Shown here: piece after piece, positions 16,848 to 26,265 of the stretch
How the letters are laid out: every line of letters starts with the position of its first letter
How positions within the stretch are numbered: position 1 is the stretch's first letter
NCBI RefSeq assembly: GCF_037890695.1
Contig: NZ_CP149571.1
Coordinates: 1,511,001-1,575,000, forward strand
Source: Aeromonas jandaei
GTDB lineage: Bacteria; Pseudomonadota; Gammaproteobacteria; Enterobacterales; Aeromonadaceae
DNA length: 64,000 nucleotides
Reading direction: 5' to 3'
The notes under the pieces: model-generated
Seen by the model: the letters and a program-made list of their open reading frames with translations, nothing else
What the model was told of the DNA's origin: nothing
Database searches by the model: none
Translations under genes and position numbers: made by a program

Positions 16848-19661
16848 GTGAACAAAGTCATACCTTTAACCATTCTGCTGGGCTTCACCCTGCCCGTGCT
16901 GGCGGCTCCGACTCTGGTCTCCGAGCAGGTCAAGGAGGAGGGCAAGCTCGCCATCCCTTATCAGATGTACAAGCTGGACAACGGCCTGACCGTCATTCTG
17001 GCGCCCGACAAATCCGATCCGCTGGTGCATCTCGACGTGACCTATCACGTCGGGTCGTCACGCGAGACGGTCGGCAAGTCCGGTTTTGCCCACTTCTTCG
17101 AGCACATGATGTTCCAGGGCTCCAAGCACGTCGGTGATCAGGAGCATATGCGGATCATCAACGAAGCCGGTGGTGACATGAACGGCACCACCAACAAGGA
17201 CCGCACCAACTACTACGAAACCGTGCCGGCCAACCAGCTGGAGAAGGTGCTGTGGCTGGAGGCCGACCGGATGGGCTTCCTGCTCGATGCGGTGAGCCAG
17301 AAGAAGTTCGAGATCCAGCGCGCCACCGTCAAGAACGAGCGGGCCCAGCGCATCGACAACCAGCCCTACGGTCTGGTGAGCGAGAAGGTGGGCGAGGCGC
17401 TCTATCCGCGCACTCACCCCTACTCCTGGCAGCCCATCGGCTATGTGGAGGATCTCGACCGGGTTGACGTCAACGACCTCAAGCAGTTCTTCCTGCGCTG
17501 GTATGGCCCCAACAACGCGACTCTGACTCTGGGCGGCGATTTTGATACCAAGCAGGCCCTCGACTGGATCGAGAAGTACTTTGGCTCCATCCCGCGCGGC
17601 CCGGAAGTGGCCGAGCCGACGCCAAAACCGGTTACCCTGCCCGAGACCCGCTACGTGACGCTGCAGGACAAGGTGCACCTGCCGCTGCTCTATATCAGCT
17701 ATCCGACCGTGTCCCTTGGTGACCCGCAGGAGCCGGCACTCGATATGTTTGCCGACGTGCTGGGCGGCAGCGCCAGCTCCATGCTCTACCAGTCGCTGGT
17801 CAAGACCGGCAAGGCGATCGATGCGGGCGCCTCGCACTACTGCGAAGAGCTGGCCTGTACCCTGACCGTCTACGCCTACCCCAACCCGGCAGTGGATGGC
17901 AGCCTCAAGACCCTCAAGAGCGAAGTGGACAAGGTGATCGGCGAGTTCGCCCAGCGCGGCCTCAAGCCGGAGGATCTGGAGAAGGCGATCAATAGCTATC
18001 GCGCCTCGGCCATCTGGGGGCTCGACAGCGTCTCCGGCAAGGTGAGTCAGCTCGCCATGGGTCAGGTGTTTGCCCAGGATCCCAACTACGTCTTCAAGAC
18101 CCTCGACGCCATCGGCAAGGTGACGCCGGAGCAGGTCAAAACTGCCTACGACCAGTTCATTGCCAACAAGCCGGCGGTAGTGCTGAGCGTGGTACCCAAA
18201 GGCAAGGCCGAGTGGCAGGTCGCCACCCCGAATTTCACCCCGGCCAAACGCGAGCTGCCGGACTACAGCAAGCATGATCAGGCGCTGGCCGAGCGACCGG
18301 TAAAAGACAGTTTCGATCGCAGCGTACAGCCCAAGGCGGCCGATGCGGTGAGCGTCAAGGTGCCCGCCATCTGGCACGGCAAACTCGACAAGAACATCGA
18401 GATCATCGGCACCCGAAGTGACGAGATCCCTGCGGTTTCCATCATGATCGCCCTGCCGGGCGGTATCCGGGCAGAGGAGAAGGGGCAACTGGGGCTGGCC
18501 AATCTGACCGCCGCCATGATGGGGCAGGGGTCGGTGCGCCTGACCGAGGGGCAGCTCAGCGACGAGCTGCAAAAACTGGGCTCAAGCATCGATGTCTCCA
18601 GTGCCCAGTACAACACGCTGATCACCATCAGCTCGCTGGCCGACAAGTTGCCACAGACGCTGGCGCTGGTGCGCGAAGTGTTCGAGCGCCCCGGTATGCG
18701 GGAGGCGGACTTCGAGCGGGTCAAGGCGCAGCTGCTGCAGGGGATGCAACAGGCCCAGCAGCAGCCTGAATGGCTGGCGGGACAGGCGTTCCGCGAGCTG
18801 GTCTATGGCAAGAACAACCGCCTTGGCCAACCCTCCGACGGGGTACCTGCCGATGTGGCCAAGCTGACGCTGGCGGATGTGAAGCACTACTATCAGGCCT
18901 ACTACAACCCCTCCAACGGCAAGGTAGTGGTGGCGGGCGATGTGAGCCAGAAGCTGATCGAAGAGCAGCTCGGCTTCCTGAGCGACTGGAAAGGGGCGAC
19001 GCCGGCTCTGGGGGATCTCAAACTCAAGGGCAAGCAGGCCAAGCCGGGCATCTATCTGGTGGACAAACCGGGGGCGCCCCAGTCGGTGATCCGCATTGGT
19101 CGCCGCGCCATGCCGTTCGATACCACGGGTGACTACTTCACCGCCGGGCTGATGAACTTCAACCTGGGTGGCAACTTCAACAGCCGCATCAACCTCAACC
19201 TGCGCGAAGACAAGGGCTACACCTACGGTGCCAGCTCCGGCTTCTCCGCCAACCGCGAGGTGGGCACCTTTGCCACCGGCGCCAATGTGCGTACCGATGC
19301 GACCGTGGATGCCATTCGCCAGTTCCTCAAGGAGATGGACAACTACCGCAAGAGCGGCCCGACGCCGGTCGAGCTGGCCTATATGCGCAGCGCAGTTTCC
19401 CAGCAGGATGCCCTCTCTTACGAGACCTTGGGCCAGAAGGCGGGCTTCCTGTTGCAGATGGTGATGTATGACCTGAAGCCGGACTATGTGCAGGCCCAGA
19501 ACAACCTGATCAAGACGGTGTCGGCCGAGACGCTCAAGGCGAGTGCAGCCCGCTGGCTCAATCCGGCCGACATGGTGATCGTGGTGGTGGGAGACAAGCA
19601 AAAGCTTGAAAAACCCCTTAAGGAGCTTCATCTTCCCATCTATCCGCTGCAGTTGCCGTAA
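16848..19661 (+). CDS. M16 family zinc metallopeptidase (two-repeat, exported)
   Basis: A 937-residue insulinase/pitrilysin-type protease. A signal peptide (MNKVIPLTILLGFTLPVLAA, cleavage near residue 19-20) directs it to the periplasm. The first half carries the inverted zinc motif HFFEH (residues 82-86) with the distal Glu in VKNERAQR (E164). The second half (from about residue 505) has the M16 fold but no HxxEH, as usual for the inactive repeat, and includes the Arg/Tyr region REDKGYTYGASSGF that helps substrate binding. Start codon is GTG at 16848 with GAGG seven bases before. Substrate unknown; family members degrade peptides. Confidence 0.9.
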   Translation: MNKVIPLTILLGFTLPVLAAPTLVSEQVKEEGKLAIPYQMYKLDNGLTVILAPDKSDPLVHLDVTYHVGSSRETVGKSGFAHFFEHMMFQGSKHVGDQEHMRIINEAGGDMNGTTNKDRTNYYETVPANQLEKVLWLEADRMGFLLDAVSQKKFEIQRATVKNERAQRIDNQPYGLVSEKVGEALYPRTHPYSWQPIGYVEDLDRVDVNDLKQFFLRWYGPNNATLTLGGDFDTKQALDWIEKYFGSIPRGPEVAEPTPKPVTLPETRYVTLQDKVHLPLLYISYPTVSLGDPQEPALDMFADVLGGSASSMLYQSLVKTGKAIDAGASHYCEELACTLTVYAYPNPAVDGSLKTLKSEVDKVIGEFAQRGLKPEDLEKAINSYRASAIWGLDSVSGKVSQLAMGQVFAQDPNYVFKTLDAIGKVTPEQVKTAYDQFIANKPAVVLSVVPKGKAEWQVATPNFTPAKRELPDYSKHDQALAERPVKDSFDRSVQPKAADAVSVKVPAIWHGKLDKNIEIIGTRSDEIPAVSIMIALPGGIRAEEKGQLGLANLTAAMMGQGSVRLTEGQLSDELQKLGSSIDVSSAQYNTLITISSLADKLPQTLALVREVFERPGMREADFERVKAQLLQGMQQAQQQPEWLAGQAFRELVYGKNNRLGQPSDGVPADVAKLTLADVKHYYQAYYNPSNGKVVVAGDVSQKLIEEQLGFLSDWKGATPALGDLKLKGKQAKPGIYLVDKPGAPQSVIRIGRRAMPFDTTGDYFTAGLMNFNLGGNFNSRINLNLREDKGYTYGASSGFSANREVGTFATGANVRTDATVDAIRQFLKEMDNYRKSGPTPVELAYMRSAVSQQDALSYETLGQKAGFLLQMVMYDLKPDYVQAQNNLIKTVSAETLKASAARWLNPADMVIVVVGDKQKLEKPLKELHLPIYPLQLP

Positions 19662-19684
19662 CTGACGCTTTATAAAAATCAAGA

Positions 19685-19704
19685 GCCGCCCCGGATGGGG
19701 CGGC
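19685..19704. terminator. Hairpin between M16 peptidase and gshA
   Basis: GCCGCCCC-GGAT-GGGGCGGC, a perfect 8-base stem. No T-run follows on the plus strand, so termination before gshA may be partial or factor-assisted. Confidence 0.45.
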
Positions 19705-19722
19705 CTCACATGAGCCGTGAAT

Positions 19723-21321
19723 ATGACTACAACAAGCTTGTCACTCACCGAGTTGCTGACTGCGCTGGGATCTCCCGAGCGATTGACTGCTCTCAAGGGG
19801 ATCCGGCGCGGGATCGAGCGTGAATGTCTGCGCATCACGCCAGATGGTCGACTCGCCCAGAGTGACCATCCCCGGTCGCTGGGCTCGGCCCTGACCCATC
19901 CCAACATCACCACCGACTACTCGGAGAGCCTGCTGGAGTTCATCACCCCGGCTACCGACTCCCTCGACAGCCTGATGGAGCAACTGGGTGACATCCATCA
20001 CCACGTGATGCGTCATCTGGGTGACGAGCGGATCTGGCCGCTCTCCATGCCCTGCTTCGTCGGCGGTGAGGAGAGCATCCGGCTGGCCCAGTACGGCAGC
20101 TCCAACATCGGCAAAATGAAGACCCTCTACCGGCAGGGGTTGAAGAATCGCTACGGCAGCCTGATGCAGGTGATCGCCGGGGTGCACTTCAACTTCTCCA
20201 TGCCCGACAGCTTCTGGAGCGAGTGGCAGGATCTGGTGTGCGAAGGGTGCTGCAGCCAGCGTTTTATCTCCGACAAGTACATGGGGCTTATTCGCAACGT
20301 CTACCGCTTCGGCTGGCTGGTGCCCTACCTGTTCGGCGCCTCGCCGGCCATCTGCGAGTCCTTCCTCAAAGGGCGCAAGAGCAACCTGCCGTTCGAGAAG
20401 ACCGGCAAGGGCACCCTCTATCTGCCTTACGCCACCGCGCTGCGTCTCTCCGATCTGGGCTATACCAACAGCTCCCAGGCGGGGCTCAAGATCAGCCACG
20501 ACAATCTGCCGGCCTATGTCAGCAGCTTGCGCCGTGCCATCAATACCCATGATCCCGAGTTCGCCAAGATCGGGGTCAAGGTGAATGGAGAGTATCGCCA
20601 GCTCAACGAAAACGTGCTGCAGCTGGAGAATGAGCTGTATGCTCCGATCCGGCCCAAGCGCACCCCGCGCAGCGGCGAGAAGCCGTCGGATGCGCTGGAG
20701 CAGCGCGGCATCGAGTACATCGAGCTGCGTACCGTTGACGTCAACCCCTTCACGCCGCTGGGGATCGACGCCGATCAAATCCGCTTCTTCGACCTGTTCC
20801 TGGTCTGGTGTCTGCTGCGCCCCTCTCCGGTGCTGAGCGAGGAGGAGATTGCCCGCAATCGCCGCAACCAGAGCAAGGTGGTGCTGGAGGGGCGTCGCCC
20901 CGGCCTGACGCTGGAAGATGAGCAGGGCAATGCTATTGGCCTCAAAGAGTACGGCCTCAAGCTGTTCGAGGAGCTGGCTCAGGTAGCCGACCTGCTGGAT
21001 CGCTGCTGCGGTCGCAACCGCTACCGCGAGACGCTGGCGATGCATCGCGAGAAGCTGCTCGACCCCGAGCTCACCTACTCCGCTCGCATGCTCAAGGAGC
21101 TGCTGGAGAGCGGCAAGGACAATGGCTGTTACGGCGACAAACTGGCGACCCGCTATCGCGAGGAGCTGTTGGCAGGCGAACTGCAGTACTGGGATGAGGC
21201 CTACTTTGCCGGTGAGGCGAAGGATTCGCTGGCCAAGCAGCGGGAGCGCGAGCGCAGCGACAGCGTGTCGTTCGATGACTTCCTGGCCGACTACTTCGGT
21301 ACCAGCAAGACCACTGCCTGA
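19723..21321 (+). CDS. gshA: Glutamate-cysteine ligase GshA
   Basis: First, rate-limiting step of glutathione synthesis (Glu + Cys + ATP). The 532-residue protein aligns by eye with the gammaproteobacterial class: GIRRGIERECLRI, ITTDYSESLLEFITP, VIAGVHFNFSMPD, and YIELRTVDVNPFTPLGID. E. coli GshA is 518 residues. Start is uncertain: an in-frame GTG lies at 19717 and the ATG at 19723; neither has a strong Shine-Dalgarno site. The FosA-like protein at 14751 would use its product. A strong terminator follows. Confidence 0.95.
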   Translation: MTTTSLSLTELLTALGSPERLTALKGIRRGIERECLRITPDGRLAQSDHPRSLGSALTHPNITTDYSESLLEFITPATDSLDSLMEQLGDIHHHVMRHLGDERIWPLSMPCFVGGEESIRLAQYGSSNIGKMKTLYRQGLKNRYGSLMQVIAGVHFNFSMPDSFWSEWQDLVCEGCCSQRFISDKYMGLIRNVYRFGWLVPYLFGASPAICESFLKGRKSNLPFEKTGKGTLYLPYATALRLSDLGYTNSSQAGLKISHDNLPAYVSSLRRAINTHDPEFAKIGVKVNGEYRQLNENVLQLENELYAPIRPKRTPRSGEKPSDALEQRGIEYIELRTVDVNPFTPLGIDADQIRFFDLFLVWCLLRPSPVLSEEEIARNRRNQSKVVLEGRRPGLTLEDEQGNAIGLKEYGLKLFEELAQVADLLDRCCGRNRYRETLAMHREKLLDPELTYSARMLKELLESGKDNGCYGDKLATRYREELLAGELQYWDEAYFAGEAKDSLAKQRERERSDSVSFDDFLADYFGTSKTTA

Positions 21322-21333
21322 CGGCAGACCAAT

Positions 21334-21362
21334 AAAAAAGCCGCTCGATGAGCGGCTTTTTT
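21334..21362. terminator. Bidirectional terminator gshA / acyl-CoA synthetase
   Basis: AAAAAAGCCGCTC-GAT-GAGCGGCTTTTTT, 13-base perfect stem with A and T runs on either side; serves both convergent genes. Confidence 0.9.
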
Positions 21363-21384
21363 GTTTCCGGAGACCCGAGCGGTA

Positions 21385-23175
21385 TCAGACGTGGCTGTAC
21401 ATCGCCTCGATTTCGCTCTGGTACTTGGCTTCGATGATCTTGCGGCGCAGCTTCATGGTGGGGGTGAGTTCACCCAGCTCCATGGAGAAGGCGCTCGGCA
21501 GCAGGGTGAACTTCTTCACCTGCTCGAACTTGGCCAGCTCTTTTTGCAGATCGGCGATGCGTGATTCGAAGAACTCCACCACCCGGGAGTGGCGCAGCAG
21601 CTCGGTCTTGCACTGGTACTGCAGGTTGATTGAGCGGGCGTACTCCTCCAGCGACTCGAAGCAGGGCACGATCAGCGCCGAGACGAAGTGGCGAGCATCG
21701 GCGACGATGGCGATCTGTTCGATGAAGCGATCCTTGCCGATGGTTCCCTCAACCAGTTGCGGCGCCACGTACTTGCCGTTGGAGGTCTTCATCAGCTCCT
21801 TGAGGCGCTCGGTGAAGTAGATGTTGCCTTCGCTGTCGAGCTCGGCAGCATCACCGGTGCGCAGGAAACCATCTTCGGTCATCACTTCGGCGGTCGCTTC
21901 CGGCTTGTTGTAGTAGCCGCGCATCACGGTGGGGGAACGCACCAGCAGCTCGTTGTTCTCACCCAGCTTCACTTCGATACCGTTCAGCACAGTGCCGATG
22001 GAACCCAGCTTGAACTGCTGATCTTCGTAGCAGCAGACGGTGGCGGTGGTTTCGGTCATGCCGTAGCCGTACTTGAGGTTGAGCCCCATCGCCTGGAAGA
22101 AGAGGTTCACATCGTCGGCGAGACGGGCTCCGGCCACTGGCAGGAAGCGGGTACGACCGCCAAAGCGGGCGCGCAGTTTGCGAAAAACCAGCCGCTCGGC
22201 AAGCCAGAGCTGGCCGTAGAGCAGGGGGGAGGCGGACTTGCCCGCCTGACGGGTGGCGACCATCTGCTTGCCGACCCGGGTGGCCCAGCCAAACAGGGCC
22301 TGACGCAGGCGCGGAGCCTGGGCAACCCGGGCCTGGATCATGGCGTAGGCCTTCTCGTAGAGGCGCGGTACGGCGCACATCACGGTCGGCTGCACGTCGC
22401 CAATCACATCCATCACCTTCTGCGGATCGCGGATGTAGACGTTCTCTGCGCCGCAATAGAGCACGTAGTAGCTCCAGGCGCGCTCGAACACGTGGCTGAG
22501 CGGCAGCATGCAGAGCGACACATCCTGCTCGTTCAGATCGAGGCGGCTGTTGTGCATCTCGAAGCAGGCGGCGATGTTGGCGAAATCGAGCATCACCCCT
22601 TTGGGCTCGCCGGTGGTGCCGGAGGTGTAGATCAGGGTCAGCAGATCGTCCATCCGGTACTGGCTTTCCCGTACCCGCAGCTCCTGCTCGCTGGGCTGAT
22701 GGTTGCCGGAGACCAGAAACTCCTGAAAGTGGCTCGCTTGCGCGCAGCCGCGTAGGTTGACGCTGCCGTCGAGGGCAACGATTTGGCGGATCTCGCCGCT
22801 TTCAATCAGTTGCAGTGCCTGATCGAACTGGGGCTGCTCGCCGACAAACAGCAGGCCGATGTTGGCATCGCGCACGATATAGCGCAGCTGATCGAGGGTG
22901 CTGGTGGGGTAGATGGGGACGCTGACGCCGCGCGCGGCGAGGATGCCGAGATCGGCCTGAGTCCACTCCGGCATGTTGCGCGAATAGATGCCGACCATTT
23001 CGGTGGGCTGGTGTCCGGCGCGGATCAGGGCCTGGGCACAGTAGTCCATGGCCTGACCCAGAGTGCGCCAGCCGATGGCACGCCATTGACCATCCTGCTG
23101 AACGCGCAGGGCAGCCTTGTTGCCAAGCCGGGCAATACGCTCGCGCATCAATTGAACCAGATGAAGCTTCGGCAT
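21385..23175 (-). CDS. Long-chain acyl-CoA synthetase (AMP-forming)
   Basis: A 596-residue adenylate-forming enzyme activating fatty acids as acyl-AMP and then acyl-CoA. The ATP-binding P-loop LIYTSGTTGEPKGVML is intact; GYGMTETTATVC (A5), DGFLRTGDAAELD (A7/A8) and TSNGKYVAPQLVEG (A10-like Lys) follow in order. Overall it resembles the FadD15-type long-chain ligases rather than E. coli FadD (561 aa). ATG at 23175 is chosen; a TTG immediately before is also in frame. A perfect palindrome GAGTTTAAACTC lies 59 bases upstream of the start, and no fatty-acid regulator gene is nearby. Confidence 0.88.
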   Translation of the reverse strand: MPKLHLVQLMRERIARLGNKAALRVQQDGQWRAIGWRTLGQAMDYCAQALIRAGHQPTEMVGIYSRNMPEWTQADLGILAARGVSVPIYPTSTLDQLRYIVRDANIGLLFVGEQPQFDQALQLIESGEIRQIVALDGSVNLRGCAQASHFQEFLVSGNHQPSEQELRVRESQYRMDDLLTLIYTSGTTGEPKGVMLDFANIAACFEMHNSRLDLNEQDVSLCMLPLSHVFERAWSYYVLYCGAENVYIRDPQKVMDVIGDVQPTVMCAVPRLYEKAYAMIQARVAQAPRLRQALFGWATRVGKQMVATRQAGKSASPLLYGQLWLAERLVFRKLRARFGGRTRFLPVAGARLADDVNLFFQAMGLNLKYGYGMTETTATVCCYEDQQFKLGSIGTVLNGIEVKLGENNELLVRSPTVMRGYYNKPEATAEVMTEDGFLRTGDAAELDSEGNIYFTERLKELMKTSNGKYVAPQLVEGTIGKDRFIEQIAIVADARHFVSALIVPCFESLEEYARSINLQYQCKTELLRHSRVVEFFESRIADLQKELAKFEQVKKFTLLPSAFSMELGELTPTMKLRRKIIEAKYQSEIEAMYSHV

Positions 23176-23233
23176 CAATCAAACATCCTTTCGTTACAGT
23201 TGTACGCCCACGAGGGCACTAAAAAGCGGGCTA

Positions 23234-23245
23234 GAGTTTAAACTC
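23234..23245 (-). promoter_or_regulatory. Candidate operator upstream of acyl-CoA synthetase
   Basis: GAGTTTAAACTC, a 12-bp perfect palindrome. It is not an evident match to the FadR or PsrA consensus as I remember them. Confidence 0.35.
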
Positions 23246-23414
23246 CAATATTACAGCTTACAAGTGTTCGCCGTTTGTTCTGGATCACAAAGAGGGCAAA
23301 TAGCGCATCTTCTGCACAGTGCGAGCGGCTTGGTTGAGACCGGATCCGACGTTAGAAGCAGAAGCTCGGAAGGCAAGGGGAGTGGGCAAGCAAAGGGAAG
23401 CGGGAAATGGGGGA

Positions 23415-23437
23415 GAGGAGGGCTGGGTTCCCTCCTC
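23415..23437 (-). terminator. Hairpin downstream of rimI
   Basis: GAGGAGGG-N7-CCCTCCTC, a perfect 8-base stem 36 bases after the rimI stop (minus strand). The sequence on the far side is a purine-rich tract on the plus strand (about 23355-23422), hence pyrimidine-rich in the transcript. No poly-U. Confidence 0.4.
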
Positions 23438-23473
23438 GTTCAGTCACTATGTCGGTGGGTGGGATTGCCGGGA

Positions 23474-23923
23474 TCAGCTGAAGTCGAACAGGCGCGACAT
23501 CAACACGGCGTCTTCCCGATCCTGGCCGGTGCCATAGTAGCCGGCGCGGCGGCAATACTCGGCAAAACCGGCGCTCTCGTAGAGATTGATGGCGGTCTGG
23601 TTACCGGCGCGCACTTCGAGGAACCAGGCCTGCGCCCCGCTCTGCTTGCTGTGCGCGAGATAATGTTGCAGCAGCGCCCGGCCCAGCCCTTTGCCCTGAA
23701 AAGCGGGGTGGACGCAGATGTTCATCAGCGAGCTGTCGCCCGCCACCAGATCCGAGATATAGAAGCCCGCCGGCTTGCCATCGACCAGCATCAGGGTGTT
23801 GAGGTAGCGGGGGCCAAAGCAGGATAGCAGGTTGGCCTGACTCCAGGGCTCCTTGTGGGCGGCCTGTTCGATGGGATAGACGAGGTCGAAGTCGGCTTCG
23901 AGCAGGGGGCGAAACTCAGGCAT
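23474..23923 (-). CDS. rimI: Ribosomal protein S18-alanine N-acetyltransferase RimI
   Basis: GNAT enzyme that acetylates the N-terminal Ala of S18. The 149-residue protein has the acetyl-CoA motif VHPAFQGKGLGRALLQHYL (Q/RxxGxG/A) and the RimI-typical AQAWFLEVRAGNQTAINLYESAGF followed by RRAGYY. ATG at 23923 follows CGGAG by six bases; the 48 codons upstream in the frame overlap holD. The order holD-rimI is conserved with E. coli. Its substrate gene rpsR is at 11578-11808. Confidence 0.93.
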   Translation of the reverse strand: MPEFRPLLEADFDLVYPIEQAAHKEPWSQANLLSCFGPRYLNTLMLVDGKPAGFYISDLVAGDSSLMNICVHPAFQGKGLGRALLQHYLAHSKQSGAQAWFLEVRAGNQTAINLYESAGFAEYCRRAGYYGTGQDREDAVLMSRLFDFS

Positions 23924-23975
23924 GGTGGCTCCGTGGGATAACGTCAAAGCCCGCAGCGACGGGCATGGGATTGGG

Positions 23976-24407
23976 TCAGGCTGTCCGGGCTGCGAGGTGT
24001 GGCTGCAGCTGTTGCCACAGTGCCCGCTTTTCGGCACTGCCGGGGGCGAGCGGGCAGACGAGGGCATCGGGCCAGCGGGAATCGGCCTCGGTCAGCCAGA
24101 GCAGCGGTGACGGCTCCTGTTGCAGCCAGTGCGCCTCCGGGGGCGTGCTCAGCAGCGTGACCTCATCGGTTCTGATGGCGAGCAGCTGGCAGATATCCTC
24201 CAGCAGTGTCGCAGCGGGTAGTGCCTGAGCCAGCAGCCAGAGCTTGCCGGCAGGGCGAGGAGCCTGCGGGATAGCCTCTTGCGGCGATTCCGTACTGGCT
24301 GCTTCAGCCTCTTCGGCAGGGGCGACACCCAGCATGGCCGGACGACGCAGCTGCCAGCTCTGAATGCCCATACGGGCCAGCATGCTTTGACGTACGGGGT
24401 CTGTCAT
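23976..24407 (-). CDS. holD: DNA polymerase III psi subunit HolD
   Basis: Links the clamp loader to SSB through chi. The 143-residue protein is recognised by its N-terminal LARMGIQSWQLRRPAMLG, equivalent to LGITQWSLRRP in E. coli HolD, placed at the same distance (about 11 residues) from the chosen start. It also has the terminal KRALWQQLQPHL pattern. The middle (about 30-60) is an Ala/Pro/Glu-rich linker. ATG at 24407 was chosen on this alignment; ATGs at 24431 and 24479 are possible. It stands 52 bases before rimI, as in Enterobacteriaceae. Confidence 0.85.
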   Translation of the reverse strand: MTDPVRQSMLARMGIQSWQLRRPAMLGVAPAEEAEAASTESPQEAIPQAPRPAGKLWLLAQALPAATLLEDICQLLAIRTDEVTLLSTPPEAHWLQQEPSPLLWLTEADSRWPDALVCPLAPGSAEKRALWQQLQPHLAARTA

Positions 24408-24641
24408 GGGGGAGTCACTCTCTTGCTGCATTGGGGAAAATCGTGCCGGCAGGGTACACGCGAACGGGTTGCTCTGCACCCTTTGCGGCCCTCTGCGGGG
24501 GTTATCCGGTTTTTTTCCTGCCAGAGTCGGGTATTCTGGCGCAATCGAACCGGATAAATATCATAACAAGAGAAACCCCAAGGACGAACAGGTGGCCATC
24601 ACCCCTTGGGCTTATCATCATCCCAGCCTGGAATTGTCTCT

Positions 24642-26255
24642 ATGTCGCCTTTAGCTCAAGCCACGAACTCTGCGCGTGCCATTCCCATTCAGGAGCGCCT
24701 GCCCCGCCTGCTGGCCGCTCTGGGGGAGGGGCTCTATGAACGGCAGGATGCCCTGCGCCTCGGTCTGCTGGCTGCGCTCAGTGGCGAGAGCGTGTTTCTG
24801 CTGGGCCCGCCCGGCATCGCCAAGAGTCTGATCGCCCGCCGCCTCAAGCTGGCGTTCTTTGAGGCCCGCCACTTCGAATACCTGATGACCCGTTTCAGTA
24901 CGCCGGAGGAGGTGTTCGGCCCCCTCTCCATTCAGGCGCTGAAGGAGGATGGCAAATATCTGCGCCTCACCGCCGGCTACCTGCCCGAGGCCGAGGTGGT
25001 ATTCCTCGACGAGATCTGGAAGGCGGGCCCCGCCATCCTCAACACTCTGCTCACCGCCATCAACGAGCGGCAGTTTCGCAACGGCGACAGCCAGCACCCC
25101 ATCCCGATGCGCTTGCTGGTGACCGCCTCCAACGAGCTGCCAGCGCCGGACAGCGGGCTGGAAGCGCTCTACGACCGGATGCTGGTGCGGATCTGGATGG
25201 ATCGGGTGCAGGAGAAGTCCAACTTTCAGGCGATGCTGGCCAGCGATGGTCATTCGCACCACAACCTGCCCGCTTCGTTGCAGATCCGCGGGGACGAGTA
25301 CGAGCAGTGGCAGGGTGAGATTGAACAGGTGCGGTTGCCGGATGCCTGCTTCGAGCTTATCTATCAACTGCGTCAGCAGCTCGACAGCCAGCTGGCACAC
25401 CGCTGCTATGTGTCGGATCGGCGCTGGAAGAAGGCGGTACGGCTGATCAAGGCGAGCGCCTTCTTCAACGGTCGCGACGAGGTGGCCCCTCTCGATTTGC
25501 TGCTGTTCAAGGATTGCCTCTGGCATGACGAGGAGTCCCGCACTGCTCTGCTGGAGATGATGACCGAGTTCTCCCGCCTCTATGGCTATCAGCAACTGGC
25601 GATGACTCGCCAGCTGCTGGCCCTGCGGGATCAGTTCAAGCAGCTCAAACAGAGCGTGGCCCAGCGCCTCTGCTGCAAGGCGCGGCAGCGCAAGCAGTGG
25701 TTTGGCCGCCGCGCCCGGGGGATCGAGATCCCGCTTGCCAATGCCAGGCCTTTTGGCAAGCAGGTGCACTTCCATCTGCTCACGCCAGCACCACTGGATG
25801 GCAGCGATCCCGAGCGGCTGACCGATACCCTGATGTTTGATCGCACTCTGCTCTCTCACTGGCGCCCTACCGGCGAGGCGTTGGTAGGCCATCCGCTCGG
25901 TAACCCGAAAGAGGGGCACTACGAGCTGGTGCTCGACGACGAACTGCGGCTGCAGGTGCTCGATATCCAGCGCCAGCAGGTCCCGCTGGTGCTGGTGGAG
26001 CGCAGCGCTATTCCCGAGGTGGTGCTGGAGCCCTGGTTGCAGGCGCTCGACGAGTTGCAGGGCCAGACCGGCAAGGTGCAGCAGGAGCTCAAGCAGCAGC
26101 GCAGCCTGTTCGAGCGTCATCAGCAGCACCTCTTTATCGCCTCGCGCTGGCTGCAACAGGTGGAAGACAGCTTCTTCGTGCTGGGACGGGATCTCGAGCT
26201 GTTGCGCAGTGAATTGGCACAGTGGCGCGAACGGTTGCCGAGACTGGACGGCTAA
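24642..26255 (+). CDS. ravA: MoxR-family AAA+ ATPase RavA
   Basis: ATPase that partners ViaA; in E. coli the pair acts with lysine decarboxylase LdcI and respiratory complexes. The 537-residue protein has Walker A GPPGIAKS (55-62), Walker B VVFLDEIW (D123, E124), the MoxR-typical LLTAINERQFRNGD and sensor region SNELPAPDSGLEALYDRML, then the RavA-specific YVSDRRWKKAVRLIKASAFF. It is some 40 residues longer than E. coli RavA (498), mostly in the C-terminal LARA/triple-helical part. ATG 24642 has only a weak GGA upstream. viaA begins 10 bases after the stop. Confidence 0.93.
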   Translation: MSPLAQATNSARAIPIQERLPRLLAALGEGLYERQDALRLGLLAALSGESVFLLGPPGIAKSLIARRLKLAFFEARHFEYLMTRFSTPEEVFGPLSIQALKEDGKYLRLTAGYLPEAEVVFLDEIWKAGPAILNTLLTAINERQFRNGDSQHPIPMRLLVTASNELPAPDSGLEALYDRMLVRIWMDRVQEKSNFQAMLASDGHSHHNLPASLQIRGDEYEQWQGEIEQVRLPDACFELIYQLRQQLDSQLAHRCYVSDRRWKKAVRLIKASAFFNGRDEVAPLDLLLFKDCLWHDEESRTALLEMMTEFSRLYGYQQLAMTRQLLALRDQFKQLKQSVAQRLCCKARQRKQWFGRRARGIEIPLANARPFGKQVHFHLLTPAPLDGSDPERLTDTLMFDRTLLSHWRPTGEALVGHPLGNPKEGHYELVLDDELRLQVLDIQRQQVPLVLVERSAIPEVVLEPWLQALDELQGQTGKVQQELKQQRSLFERHQQHLFIASRWLQQVEDSFFVLGRDLELLRSELAQWRERLPRLDG

Positions 26256-26265
26256 GGGGCAGGTC

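Noticed and set aside
23355..23422. Polypurine stretch as a small gene or H-DNA element
   Set aside because: No coding frame; with only one tract and no mirror symmetry over its length it is more simply the 3' region of rimI.
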